DNA of 64,000 nucleotides, from assembly GCF_023073415.1 (NCBI RefSeq), contig NZ_JADPJL010000077.1, positions 62,001 through 126,000 of the forward strand, given 5' to 3'. This document shows, one piece after another, positions 18,185 to 26,137 of the stretch. The DNA comes from Bradyrhizobium sp. 190 (lineage in GTDB: Bacteria; Pseudomonadota; Alphaproteobacteria; Rhizobiales; Xanthobacteraceae). The notes under the pieces are model-generated. The model did not search any database, had not been told where the DNA came from, and was given only the letters and a program-made list of their open reading frames with translations. Position numbers and translations under genes: made by a program. Each line of letters opens with the position of its first letter. Position 1 is the stretch's first letter.

Positions 18185-19486
18185 CTAGCCCGCGCCGCTC
18201 CTGACATGCGCCTTGTGCATTTGTCCCGCGACCGCCCTCACCTTGCCCGGCGACGCCCGCCAGATCGCAACCGCCGACAGGATGCTGACGGCAATGCCGA
18301 TCGCAAAGGCTGACGTGTAGCTGCCCGAAAGATCGTACAGCAGCCCGGTCGCCCACGGACCTGCCGCGCCGCCGGCCAGCGCCGCCAGCATGATGGTGCC
18401 GAAGATGCTGCCGTATTGCTTGCCCTGAAAAATTTCCAGCACCACCGCGCCCATGACCGACGTCAGGCCGTAGCCGAGCACGCCTTGGGTGAAGATCATG
18501 AGATAGACCAGCGGCAACACCGGCGCGAATTTAAGGGCGATCAGCGCCGCAAAGCAGATCGCAAAGCCGGCGCAGCTGATGGCCCAGATCCATTCGCGCC
18601 CGATCCGGTCGGAAAGATGCCCGAGCCAGATCTGGCCGGGGATTCCCAGCAGGCTGACGACGCCGAGCGCCCACACCGCGACATTCGCGCTGAAGCCGAT
18701 ATCGAGCAGAAACTTGGTCTGGTGCACCTGCACCGCGTACCAGACATAAAGGCCACAGAAGTAACCGAGCGAGATCCACCAGAATCGCGCGGTACGCAGC
18801 GCGCGGCGCAGCGTCCAGTCGGTGGCGGCCCACACGGGATCGACAACGTTCGAGCGAGGCGCGGCCGATGTCGCCGACGGCGCCGCATCGCCATCCGGCA
18901 ATAGCCCGATATCCTCGGGGCGCTTGCGCAGCAAGAGGTTGATCGGCGCGAGCACGGCGAGCACCAGAATGCCCATCGCGGTGCAGGCGGTGCGCCAGCC
19001 GGTCTGCTCGATCAAATGCTGCACCCATGGCAGCAAGGTCACCGAACCGATGCCGACGCCGGCAAAGGCTAGTCCCATGGCGAGCCCGCGGCGGCGAATG
19101 AACCAGTTCGGCAGGAACAGCGATTGGCCGGAATAGCCGAGGCACACGCTCCCCGCGCCGACCAGCACGCCGATCGTGAGATAGAGATGCCAGGGCTGCG
19201 TCGTCAGCGGCGCGAGCAACAAACCGCCGCCCATCAGTGCGACGCCGAGCCCCATCACCCCACGCGGACCGAAGCGATCCATCATGCGTCCGATCAGCGG
19301 ACTGACGGCACCCGAAACCACGAAGCCGAAAGAGAAGGCGCCGGCCGTGACGCCGCGCTCCCATCCGAACTCGCCGATGATCGGCGGAAAGAACAGCGAG
19401 AACGCCGTCCGCGCATTGACGCCGATCGCCATGGTGACGAACGTCACCGCAACGATCAACCAGCCGTAGAAGAAGGGAAGACGCAT
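18185..19486 (-). CDS. MFS transporter, monocarboxylate/oxalate-carrier-like
   Basis: 433 residues with about 12 hydrophobic helices. The opening MRLPFFYGWLIVAVTFVTM and the loop GRMMDRFGPRGVMGLG (helix 2-3 MFS motif) match the oxalate:formate antiporter / monocarboxylate group; WYAVQVHQTKFLLDIGFS lies in the second half. The start is the ATG at 19486, with AAAGG nine bases upstream; a TTG 15 codons earlier is possible. The substrate is not determined. It is alone on this strand, followed downstream by the convergent M23 gene. Confidence 0.85.
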   Translation of the reverse strand: MRLPFFYGWLIVAVTFVTMAIGVNARTAFSLFFPPIIGEFGWERGVTAGAFSFGFVVSGAVSPLIGRMMDRFGPRGVMGLGVALMGGGLLLAPLTTQPWHLYLTIGVLVGAGSVCLGYSGQSLFLPNWFIRRRGLAMGLAFAGVGIGSVTLLPWVQHLIEQTGWRTACTAMGILVLAVLAPINLLLRKRPEDIGLLPDGDAAPSATSAAPRSNVVDPVWAATDWTLRRALRTARFWWISLGYFCGLYVWYAVQVHQTKFLLDIGFSANVAVWALGVVSLLGIPGQIWLGHLSDRIGREWIWAISCAGFAICFAALIALKFAPVLPLVYLMIFTQGVLGYGLTSVMGAVVLEIFQGKQYGSIFGTIMLAALAGGAAGPWATGLLYDLSGSYTSAFAIGIAVSILSAVAIWRASPGKVRAVAGQMHKAHVRSGAG

Positions 19487-19673
19487 CAGCGGGCCTTTTG
19501 TGTGGTTCTGAATGCCGGCTGGCTTCGCCAAGGTCTGTTCTGTTCGAATTGGTTCGCGAAGAAAGTCAGGAAACGCCTAAAACATGAAGCACTTCCTATC
19601 TGATCGGGCAAGACCAGGGCAGCATGCTCGAAGAGCTGGGCTCGAGATCGCCCGGTGCCTCAGCTGAAGCGGA

Positions 19674-22600
19674 TCAGGCGTTGGTTTTCTGTCCAGCTGT
19701 CGAATCTAATAGACGAGCAGCTGAAATCAGATCTGACGTGCCAAATCCTTCGGTAATTTGGCCGTGGAGCTGCCTGAGCTTCTCCAAGGCGGTCACCCGT
19801 TCAGCGCCCCGTGTAGCCGATGCCAAGCTAAGGATCGCTCGCAGTTCCAGCGCCTGAGCACCCATTTCGTGCGCAAGGTCGGCGGCTCTTCGGATAAGAT
19901 CAAGAGCCGTTGAACTTCCGCGATTTCCAGCAAGAAGAAACTCGCCTCGGAGTCTGTGTAATTCCGGTTCACAGAACTTATTCGTCGATATGGTCACGGC
20001 GACCTCATCGAGCAGATGTAGCGCATGCTGCGGATCGCCGGCTGCCGCAACAGTCTCAGCGAGCAACATAAGTCCATAAGGCCGCATGAGCTCTGCACCC
20101 GTTGCGCGATAATCGGCAAGCCCCTGTTCGATTTCTGCAACGCCTTCTCGCGAGTCGCCGAGCTTGCCGATAGCCCAGCCCCGCAGCATCTGGCCCCACG
20201 CACTCCAATATGGAAAGCGATACTTGCGCCCGACATTAATGGCTCGCTCGGCAGCTTCGAGGGTCTCGGCTGGTTCGCCTCGCGCCTGTCGAATCGAAGC
20301 CTCGAAGCTCAACGCAAACCCAAGACTGTGGGGATGATCGAGTTGAACGGCTCTATCAATCGCCTGCGCGCTGTCCGTCACAGCGCTATCGGCCAAGCCC
20401 ATAAACCACTCAGTCCACGCGAGATTGCATTGGGCCAGAACGGCAGGATCCGAACCATACTCAAAACGGTGATGGTGGTGCCGATCCGGATCATATAGCC
20501 GGAGCGCCTCCTCAAGAGTTGCCTTTGCAACTGCGAATTGACCGAGGTAGAAAAGAGTCAGTCCAAGCGGCCGCTTTGCCTGCAGCAGGAGATCGCGGTC
20601 ATTTGCCAGTTCTGCTCGTTCAACCAGACGCACGCCGAGCGTATTCGCCTTGTCAAGCTGACCTCGAACGATACAGAACATCATGAGGCCGTAAAGGGCC
20701 CTAAAAAGCAGGTGATGCTCACCTAGCCGTTCACTCAATTCGCAAGCGCGGAAGAATACCGTTTCGACTTCTGGCGCAGCATTACCCTTTGTGACGAGAA
20801 GCTGCGATCCCCGGTCAATCTCCAGCGAGAGCTCGCGCCGCGCGCGCTCGACTGTATCAGGGAGGCGACGCAATGCGGCCAGAGCGCTCGCAAAATGACT
20901 GGCGGCTTCTACGTTCGCCGAGCGCTCCGCAGCCTTTTTTCCCGCCGCCTCCCAATGCAATATGGCAGGTTCAATGAGGTTCGCTGCCGTGTAGTGCTGA
21001 GCAACCACTTCGGGCGTTGCCGCGACCACGGCTGGAAATTGGCTCGACAGAACCTCCGCAATTTTACAATGCAATGCTTGGCGCTCACTTTTCAGCAACG
21101 AGTCGTACGCGGCGTCTTGAATGAGCGCGTGCCGGAACGAATATTTGGCATTGGCGAGCATTCCGTGCTGCTGCAGAAAGTCGTCGCGCAGGAGTTCATC
21201 CAACTGATCGCGAAGTACCGCCTGGCTTTCGCCAGTGACCGCACTTAGAACTTCTCCATCGAAAACACTTCCGAGTGTTGCAGCGATTTGCGCCAGGGGT
21301 TTAGCGACTTTCAGACGATCCAGCCGGGCAGCCAGTGAACCACGCAGCGTAGAGGGAATGCTGTCAACGGCAGATGCAAGTCGCAAATCGCCCTCGTCGC
21401 TTGTGGACACATGGTCCTCAAGCACCGTCTTAGTTAGCTCCTCGATAAAAAGCGGGATACCAGCCGTCTTTACAATAATTAACTCGGTCACATCGGTCGG
21501 GATTGTCGCGGCCCCGACGATTTGCTCGACCAGGGATCGAGCCTCAATCGGAGAAAGTCGCCGAAGGCCGAGGCGCGTCCCTTGCGCTTCCAGCACCCAT
21601 TCAGCCCTAAATTCTGGTCGGAACGTAAAGATCGCCATCACCTGCCGTGCCGCAATTCGCTGAATTAGCCGGGCGAGCAGGCTGCTAGTTGAAGCATCAG
21701 CCCAATGAAGATCTTCAACAATAAGCAGAACAGGCAGTTGTTCAGATTGTTTAAGCAGCCAGTGTGTGAGGACATCAAGCAGGAGTTCGCGGCGCTGCGA
21801 TGGCGCCAACTCGTGTTTCGATGACAATACTGGTAGTTCGAGCAGCTCAGCAATCAGCTGAACGGCATCTGAGGTAACGGACTCCAATCCGGCAAATGCC
21901 CGGTCAATACTCGCAAGCTTGTCCTCGACGTTGCCGAGACTATCCAAGCTCAGCGCTCGCCGGATCAACTCGATGATCGGGTAAAGCGCGCTCGACTGAT
22001 TGTACGCCGAGCAATAGCAGGTGACGGGGAGAAATTTCGTGCCTACAAGCGAATCCTTGAACTCGCGCACCAATCGTGTCTTGCCCGCGCCAGCCTCAGC
22101 CGTAATGAGGACAAGCTGCCCGTCCCCGTTGCTCGTTTGAGTGAAGCGATCCTGTAGAAGGGCAAGCTCCTGACGGCGTCCAACCATCTGATGGACAGCG
22201 CGCAGCGCATCGCGACCGAGATACGGCTGTTCAGCAATTACCTCGTAGAGGTTCATCGCTCCATGTGTGCCGCGGATTTCGTGCGGACCAAGGCCATGTA
22301 GATCGAACGAATTGCCGACGAGCCGCGCCGTGGCTTCGGAGATCACCAACTTATCGGGGGACGCAATTTGCTGCAGTCGAGACGCAATATTGGGGGTCTC
22401 ACCGAGGATACCCATCGTCTCAAATGTGCCTGATGATCTCAGATCGCCTGCAATGACAATGCCAGTATGCATGCCCAAACGCACACGGATCGGTGGCATA
22501 GAAGAAGATTCCCGGCTGTTCAGCTGACGCATTTCGTCCAGGAGTGACAGCGCAGCGCGCACCGCTCTGGCCGGATCATCCTCGTGCGCTACTGGAAAGC

Positions 22601-23012
22601 CGAAACAAACAAGTAGCCCATCTCCGATGTAGCGAACAATGGTGCCATCAAATCGTCGAACCGCGTTGGCGCACGTGTCGCGGTACTTGTAAATAACATC
22701 TCTGAAATCTTCCTCGTCGAGCTGAACCGACAGATCGGTAGACCCGATCATATCAATGAAAAGCACAGTAACTTGGCGTCGCTCGGGGCGCTGATCATGG
22801 TTCGGCGCGCTAGCCGCCTCAGTTGAAGTGGAGTGATCTGGGCGCTGAACACCTAAGAGATCGGAAAGCGACGCACCGCACCCGCCACAAAAATGAGATC
22901 CGGCTGGGCTCTCGAAGCCGCAGCCCTCGCAGACCAGATGCAGCCTCGCGCCGCAGTGCAGGCAGAAACGCGCTATTTCTGGATTCGAACAACCGCAACC
23001 GGAGCATTGCAT
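19674..23012 (-). CDS. class III nucleotide cyclase with zinc ribbons, AAA ATPase and TPR repeats
   Basis: 1112 residues, multidomain. Residues 1-50: two zinc ribbons (CSGCGCSNPEIARFCLHCG and CEGCGFESPAGSHFCGGCG). About 75-250: class III cyclase domain with metal-binding Asp residues in VLFIDMIGST and RYIGDGLLVCFG, and LGETPNIASRLQ near the end. About 280-480: ATPase with Walker A AEAGAGKTRLV, Walker B VLLIVEDLHWAD. From about 600: helical TPR-like repeats (ASHFASALAALRRLP, AKATLEEALRLYDP). This resembles large soluble cyclase-STAND signalling proteins. Start at ATG 23012 (MQCSGCG); a TTG at 23039 is an alternative. Codon use is clearly less GC-rich than the flanks. It is divergent, 115 bases apart, from the radical SAM unit and could sense or regulate it (inference). 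Confidence 0.88.
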   Translation of the reverse strand: MQCSGCGCSNPEIARFCLHCGARLHLVCEGCGFESPAGSHFCGGCGASLSDLLGVQRPDHSTSTEAASAPNHDQRPERRQVTVLFIDMIGSTDLSVQLDEEDFRDVIYKYRDTCANAVRRFDGTIVRYIGDGLLVCFGFPVAHEDDPARAVRAALSLLDEMRQLNSRESSSMPPIRVRLGMHTGIVIAGDLRSSGTFETMGILGETPNIASRLQQIASPDKLVISEATARLVGNSFDLHGLGPHEIRGTHGAMNLYEVIAEQPYLGRDALRAVHQMVGRRQELALLQDRFTQTSNGDGQLVLITAEAGAGKTRLVREFKDSLVGTKFLPVTCYCSAYNQSSALYPIIELIRRALSLDSLGNVEDKLASIDRAFAGLESVTSDAVQLIAELLELPVLSSKHELAPSQRRELLLDVLTHWLLKQSEQLPVLLIVEDLHWADASTSSLLARLIQRIAARQVMAIFTFRPEFRAEWVLEAQGTRLGLRRLSPIEARSLVEQIVGAATIPTDVTELIIVKTAGIPLFIEELTKTVLEDHVSTSDEGDLRLASAVDSIPSTLRGSLAARLDRLKVAKPLAQIAATLGSVFDGEVLSAVTGESQAVLRDQLDELLRDDFLQQHGMLANAKYSFRHALIQDAAYDSLLKSERQALHCKIAEVLSSQFPAVVAATPEVVAQHYTAANLIEPAILHWEAAGKKAAERSANVEAASHFASALAALRRLPDTVERARRELSLEIDRGSQLLVTKGNAAPEVETVFFRACELSERLGEHHLLFRALYGLMMFCIVRGQLDKANTLGVRLVERAELANDRDLLLQAKRPLGLTLFYLGQFAVAKATLEEALRLYDPDRHHHHRFEYGSDPAVLAQCNLAWTEWFMGLADSAVTDSAQAIDRAVQLDHPHSLGFALSFEASIRQARGEPAETLEAAERAINVGRKYRFPYWSAWGQMLRGWAIGKLGDSREGVAEIEQGLADYRATGAELMRPYGLMLLAETVAAAGDPQHALHLLDEVAVTISTNKFCEPELHRLRGEFLLAGNRGSSTALDLIRRAADLAHEMGAQALELRAILSLASATRGAERVTALEKLRQLHGQITEGFGTSDLISAARLLDSTAGQKTNA

Positions 23013-23127
23013 GTGAATGACTGCAGACTTGCCAATCAAAATATCTTATGCCAGCTTAGCACTCTAAGCTTGCGCGAGATAGGCCCGCGACGCGACAGGA
23101 TGCGTCGCAACCATATGGTCAGCCACC

Positions 23128-24171
23128 ATGGCATCCATACAAAATCCATTTTCGCTTGAGAAGCCGCTCAAGCTTTCGATTTGCTACACGGAAACTTGCA
23201 ACCTCTCCTGCCAACATTGCTATGCAGACTGCTCACCTGAAAAAGCATCGGCCGAGCTGAATAGCGAGGAGTGGGGTCGCTTTCTCGATGAAATTGCCGA
23301 GCTGGGCGTAGTCTATCTCTACATTGAAGGAGGCGAGCCTTTTCATCGGCCGGACTTCCTGCCCTTCCTGGTTTCCGCATCGAACCGTTTCTTCACGGAA
23401 GTTCGGACCAACGGCACGCTTATTACGCGCGATCTATCCAACAGACTTAAGGATATCGGCGTCGGTATCGTGCTCGTCGATATTCTTAGCCCACATGCCG
23501 AGGTGCACGACTACTTTACGGGCACGCAAGGCAGTCATGCGCGCGCCTGCGAAGCCGTCACGTACCTGGTGGAAGCAGGGATTGAAACACAACTGCTCAC
23601 CATCCTTAACCGGAAAAACGTCGATGATCTGCAAGGCTACATCGATCTGGCTCAACGGCTCGGCGTGAAGACGGCCGGCGTTTTGCGGCCTTATCCGCTT
23701 GGCCGCTTTAAATACCGCTGGAACGAAGTTTCCCTGTCGCTCGACGAGATGCATGCGGCGCTCGACGCGCTGCAGTTGCCCGCTGGCATGAAACTGATGC
23801 AGTCCTGGCATCCAAACGATGGCAATTCGTGCTGGCAAATGGCCGCGGTCAATGCGTTCGGGGATTCGATAGGATGCGCCTATCTTCGGGAATACGTTGA
23901 CTACGGAAATATCAGGAATGTCTCCTTTATGGAGACGTGGGAACATCCGCTGTACCGCGAGTTGAGATCAGGTCGGGTTAAGGAGACGTGCTCTAGCTGC
24001 TCTTCGAGCCAAGGGTCTCACGGTGGATGTCGATCTACTGCTTACGCATTCCACGGCGCGTGGGACGCGCCGGATCCATTCGACCGAACGCTCAACCATG
24101 GAGTTGATTTGCGTGTCCTACCCGAATGGCTGCTACAGCCGCGCCCCAAACCTCCGGGTACGCCCCGTTGA
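23128..24171 (+). CDS. radical SAM / SPASM-type maturase
   Basis: 347 residues. The radical SAM cluster motif is CNLSCQHC (C-x3-C-x2-C, about residues 25-32), followed by YLYIEGGEP, the SAM-binding GGEP motif, and a TIM-barrel core. The C-terminal part has SPASM-like cysteines: C in NSCWQMA, C in IGCAYL, CSSCSSSQGSHGGC (about 291-304) and then APDPF, where the last SPASM Cys is replaced by Asp. Such enzymes modify peptides or proteins by radical chemistry and often use a PqqD-type partner, encoded here by the overlapping next gene. GC is low: 30 of 60 bases in 23161-23220. The target is not identified. Confidence 0.9.
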   Translation: MASIQNPFSLEKPLKLSICYTETCNLSCQHCYADCSPEKASAELNSEEWGRFLDEIAELGVVYLYIEGGEPFHRPDFLPFLVSASNRFFTEVRTNGTLITRDLSNRLKDIGVGIVLVDILSPHAEVHDYFTGTQGSHARACEAVTYLVEAGIETQLLTILNRKNVDDLQGYIDLAQRLGVKTAGVLRPYPLGRFKYRWNEVSLSLDEMHAALDALQLPAGMKLMQSWHPNDGNSCWQMAAVNAFGDSIGCAYLREYVDYGNIRNVSFMETWEHPLYRELRSGRVKETCSSCSSSQGSHGGCRSTAYAFHGAWDAPDPFDRTLNHGVDLRVLPEWLLQPRPKPPGTPR

Positions 24172-24406
24172 AGAGATGAAGAGTTGCGTGGTGTTTCGGC
24201 CTAAACCGCCGAAACTTTTCATGCTGAACCTCAATGCCTGGCTCATTTTTGAGCTCTGCGACGGCAGCAGGCCCGAGCACGTCGCGCAGAGGTATCGAAA
24301 AAGCGTGGCGGCTCAGATGTCCGAACGCGAGGCCGATCGCAATCTTATGATTGGTATCAAGAACTTGCATGACCAGGGTTTGATTGAGTTGAACGTAACA
24401 GATTGA
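24098..24406 (+). CDS. PqqD-like protein (RiPP recognition element)
   Basis: 102 residues from the ATG at 24098, overlapping the 3' end of the radical SAM gene by 74 bases. NLRVRPVEEMKSCVVFRPKPP, LFMLNLNAWLIFELCDGS and the helical tail to GLIELNV follow the PqqD pattern (winged-helix fold that binds peptide leaders for radical SAM maturases). Starts upstream at 24023 or downstream at the internal Met (about 24176) are possible, but the latter would remove the first conserved strand. It probably delivers a substrate to the adjacent radical SAM enzyme (inference from family roles). Confidence 0.78.
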   Translation: MELICVSYPNGCYSRAPNLRVRPVEEMKSCVVFRPKPPKLFMLNLNAWLIFELCDGSRPEHVAQRYRKSVAAQMSEREADRNLMIGIKNLHDQGLIELNVTD

Positions 24407-24416
24407 GGAGGACTGG

Positions 24417-24953
24417 ATGAGCAACGTCGATCCGACACTGCTCGTTGCCGACCTTATCGCCGGCAACCAGCTGACCACTCCCACCGTCAAGCCGATCGAT
24501 CCGGAGGTGCGATCGGGCGGCTATTTCCCTTTCTGCGATCTCCTCAAGCATGATGCGAGCCCGGGAGAAATTACACAGCTCCTTGCGGACAGCACCCTGC
24601 TGGGCGCGCTTGTGATTGAATGGGGTTACGACGTTCCGTTCGACAAGCACGACGAGTTCAAGACGTGGCTGATCGACAATGAAAAGAAAATTGTAACGTA
24701 TCAGCCGGAAGACGTCCGCTACCGCGGCACCTATGCAGTTTCAGCAACTAGCGAAAAGCGCAGCGGGCTCTACCGCACAATCTGGTCGTTCAGGACGCTT
24801 CATGCGCTAGAGACCTTCAGCGACGCCATGCACGACGGATCGGATTTTGCCCAACTTGTTAACAAACTGTGCGACTTCCGCGACCGCGACCGCGGCGCAG
24901 ACAGTAGCCAGCAAATTTACCAGCCGGTGCGTTGCGCACATCGTTTCGGTTAA
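24417..24953 (+). CDS. unknown 178-residue protein, third gene of the radical SAM unit
   Basis: Not recognised. A strong ribosome-binding site (AGGAGGA) precedes ATG 24417, ten bases after the PqqD-like stop, so it is certainly cotranscribed. No signal peptide or membrane helix. The middle (about residues 62-140: LGALVIEWGYDV, FDKHDEFKTWL, VRYRGTYAVSAT, YRTIWSFRTLHALETF) alternates strand and helix in a way that resembles a ferredoxin-like alpha/beta barrel of the ABM/Dabb kind (low confidence). It could be the protein substrate of the maturase, a downstream enzyme or a self-protection factor. Only two or three Cys are present. Confidence 0.75.
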   Translation: MSNVDPTLLVADLIAGNQLTTPTVKPIDPEVRSGGYFPFCDLLKHDASPGEITQLLADSTLLGALVIEWGYDVPFDKHDEFKTWLIDNEKKIVTYQPEDVRYRGTYAVSATSEKRSGLYRTIWSFRTLHALETFSDAMHDGSDFAQLVNKLCDFRDRDRGADSSQQIYQPVRCAHRFG

Positions 24954-25057
24954 GACCGAACAATACATCGCTGGCGGCTGTGGCTGTAGTTATCCATCGC
25001 GGCGAATGCGATAAGCATCGCGCACGAAATCCGAAGGCGCGATCGCCCGCGCTTGAG

Positions 25058-26032
25058 TCAGATATGCCGCTTCCAATGATCGGCATTCACCGCGCCGGCT
25101 GGCACCTCGCCGGCGATGATGGCCCCGACCTGCCGCACCGTTTCGAGCGACTGGCTCTCGATCGCCGGCGGCGTCAGGCCGCCGATATGCGGCGTTGCGA
25201 TGACGTTCGGCAGTTTTGCCAATTCCGGCGTCGGCATCTGGTCCAGCGCGCGGCCGACATCCATCGCGGCGCCGGCGATGCGGTTCTCGCGCAATGCCGC
25301 CGACAACGCCGCCTCGTCGACGAGATTGCCGCGCGACAGGTTGATGAAGAAGGCATGCCTCTGCATGCACGCCAACGCCGCCTGCCCGATCAGATTTTCG
25401 GTTTGCTCGTTGGCAACAGCGACACAGACGATGTAGTCGGAGCGCGCCAGCAGATCGTCGAGCGGCACATGCTGGAGACCCTGTTCGCTCACGGTCGCAA
25501 AGGGATCGGCAATGAGAACTTCCATGCCCAACACCATGGCGATCTGCGCCAGATAACGGCCGATGCTGCCGTAGCCGATGATGCCGAGGCGGCTGCCGGC
25601 CAGTTGCCGGCCCATGATGATCTCGGGCTTGCGCGCGGCGTGATAATCGGCGGTGGCCCGCGAAACGCTGCGCGACAGATCGACCATGAAGCCGAGTGCG
25701 AGCTCGGCGACCGACTGGACGAACCCCGGCCCCGCCCGCGTGACCAGCACGCCGGCCGCGGACGCGGCATCGACGTCGATGTTGCGGATATCGACCGCGC
25801 AGCGAACGAAGGCGCGCAAGTTTGGTAGCGCCGGAAATATCTCGCCCGGCCCCGCGGTGAGCCGGTCGGCCACGATGATATCGACCTCGCGCGCGGCCTC
25901 GACCAGACCGGCGGCATCGAGCGCATCGTTCGATTCATGCAGCTTGACCTGCGCGATGGCTTGCAGCCCGTTGAGGCTGCGCGCGCCGTTATACTGGGTG
26001 CGAGACTGCGGCGTATGGGTCAGCAGGATTTT
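25058..26032 (-). CDS. D-isomer-specific 2-hydroxyacid dehydrogenase family
   Basis: NAD(P)-dependent reduction of 2-oxo acids or oxidation of D-2-hydroxyacids. About 324 residues; Rossmann motif GSRLGIIGYGSIGRYLAQIA (about 145-165), then FINLSRGNLVDEAAL and the catalytic His in ATPHIGGLT (about 284-292). The catalytic Arg is in the VAVANEQTENLIG region by position only; I cannot see a clear L.R. The start is a TTG at 26032 (LKILLTHTPQ), nine bases after GGGAGA; an ATG 12 codons upstream (26068) is the alternative. The substrate is unknown. It returns to high GC after the low-GC patch. Confidence 0.85.
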   Translation of the reverse strand, partial: KILLTHTPQSRTQYNGARSLNGLQAIAQVKLHESNDALDAAGLVEAAREVDIIVADRLTAGPGEIFPALPNLRAFVRCAVDIRNIDVDAASAAGVLVTRAGPGFVQSVAELALGFMVDLSRSVSRATADYHAARKPEIIMGRQLAGSRLGIIGYGSIGRYLAQIAMVLGMEVLIADPFATVSEQGLQHVPLDDLLARSDYIVCVAVANEQTENLIGQAALACMQRHAFFINLSRGNLVDEAALSAALRENRIAGAAMDVGRALDQMPTPELAKLPNVIATPHIGGLTPPAIESQSLETVRQVGAIIAGEVPAGAVNADHWKRHI

Positions 26033-26137
26033 CAACGCTGGCGGTCTCCCTGTCGATCGCCATGACATGTGGCGTCACGGCCGGCACATCTATGGCAAAG
26101 CTGCCGCCTCGCGCAAGGCTGCGGCGGCCGCGTCGGG

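Noticed and set aside
24932..25828. 298-codon plus-strand frame after the radical SAM unit, considered as a fourth gene or precursor
   Set aside because: It lies opposite the 2-hydroxyacid dehydrogenase and has no ribosome-binding site or peptide-like features.
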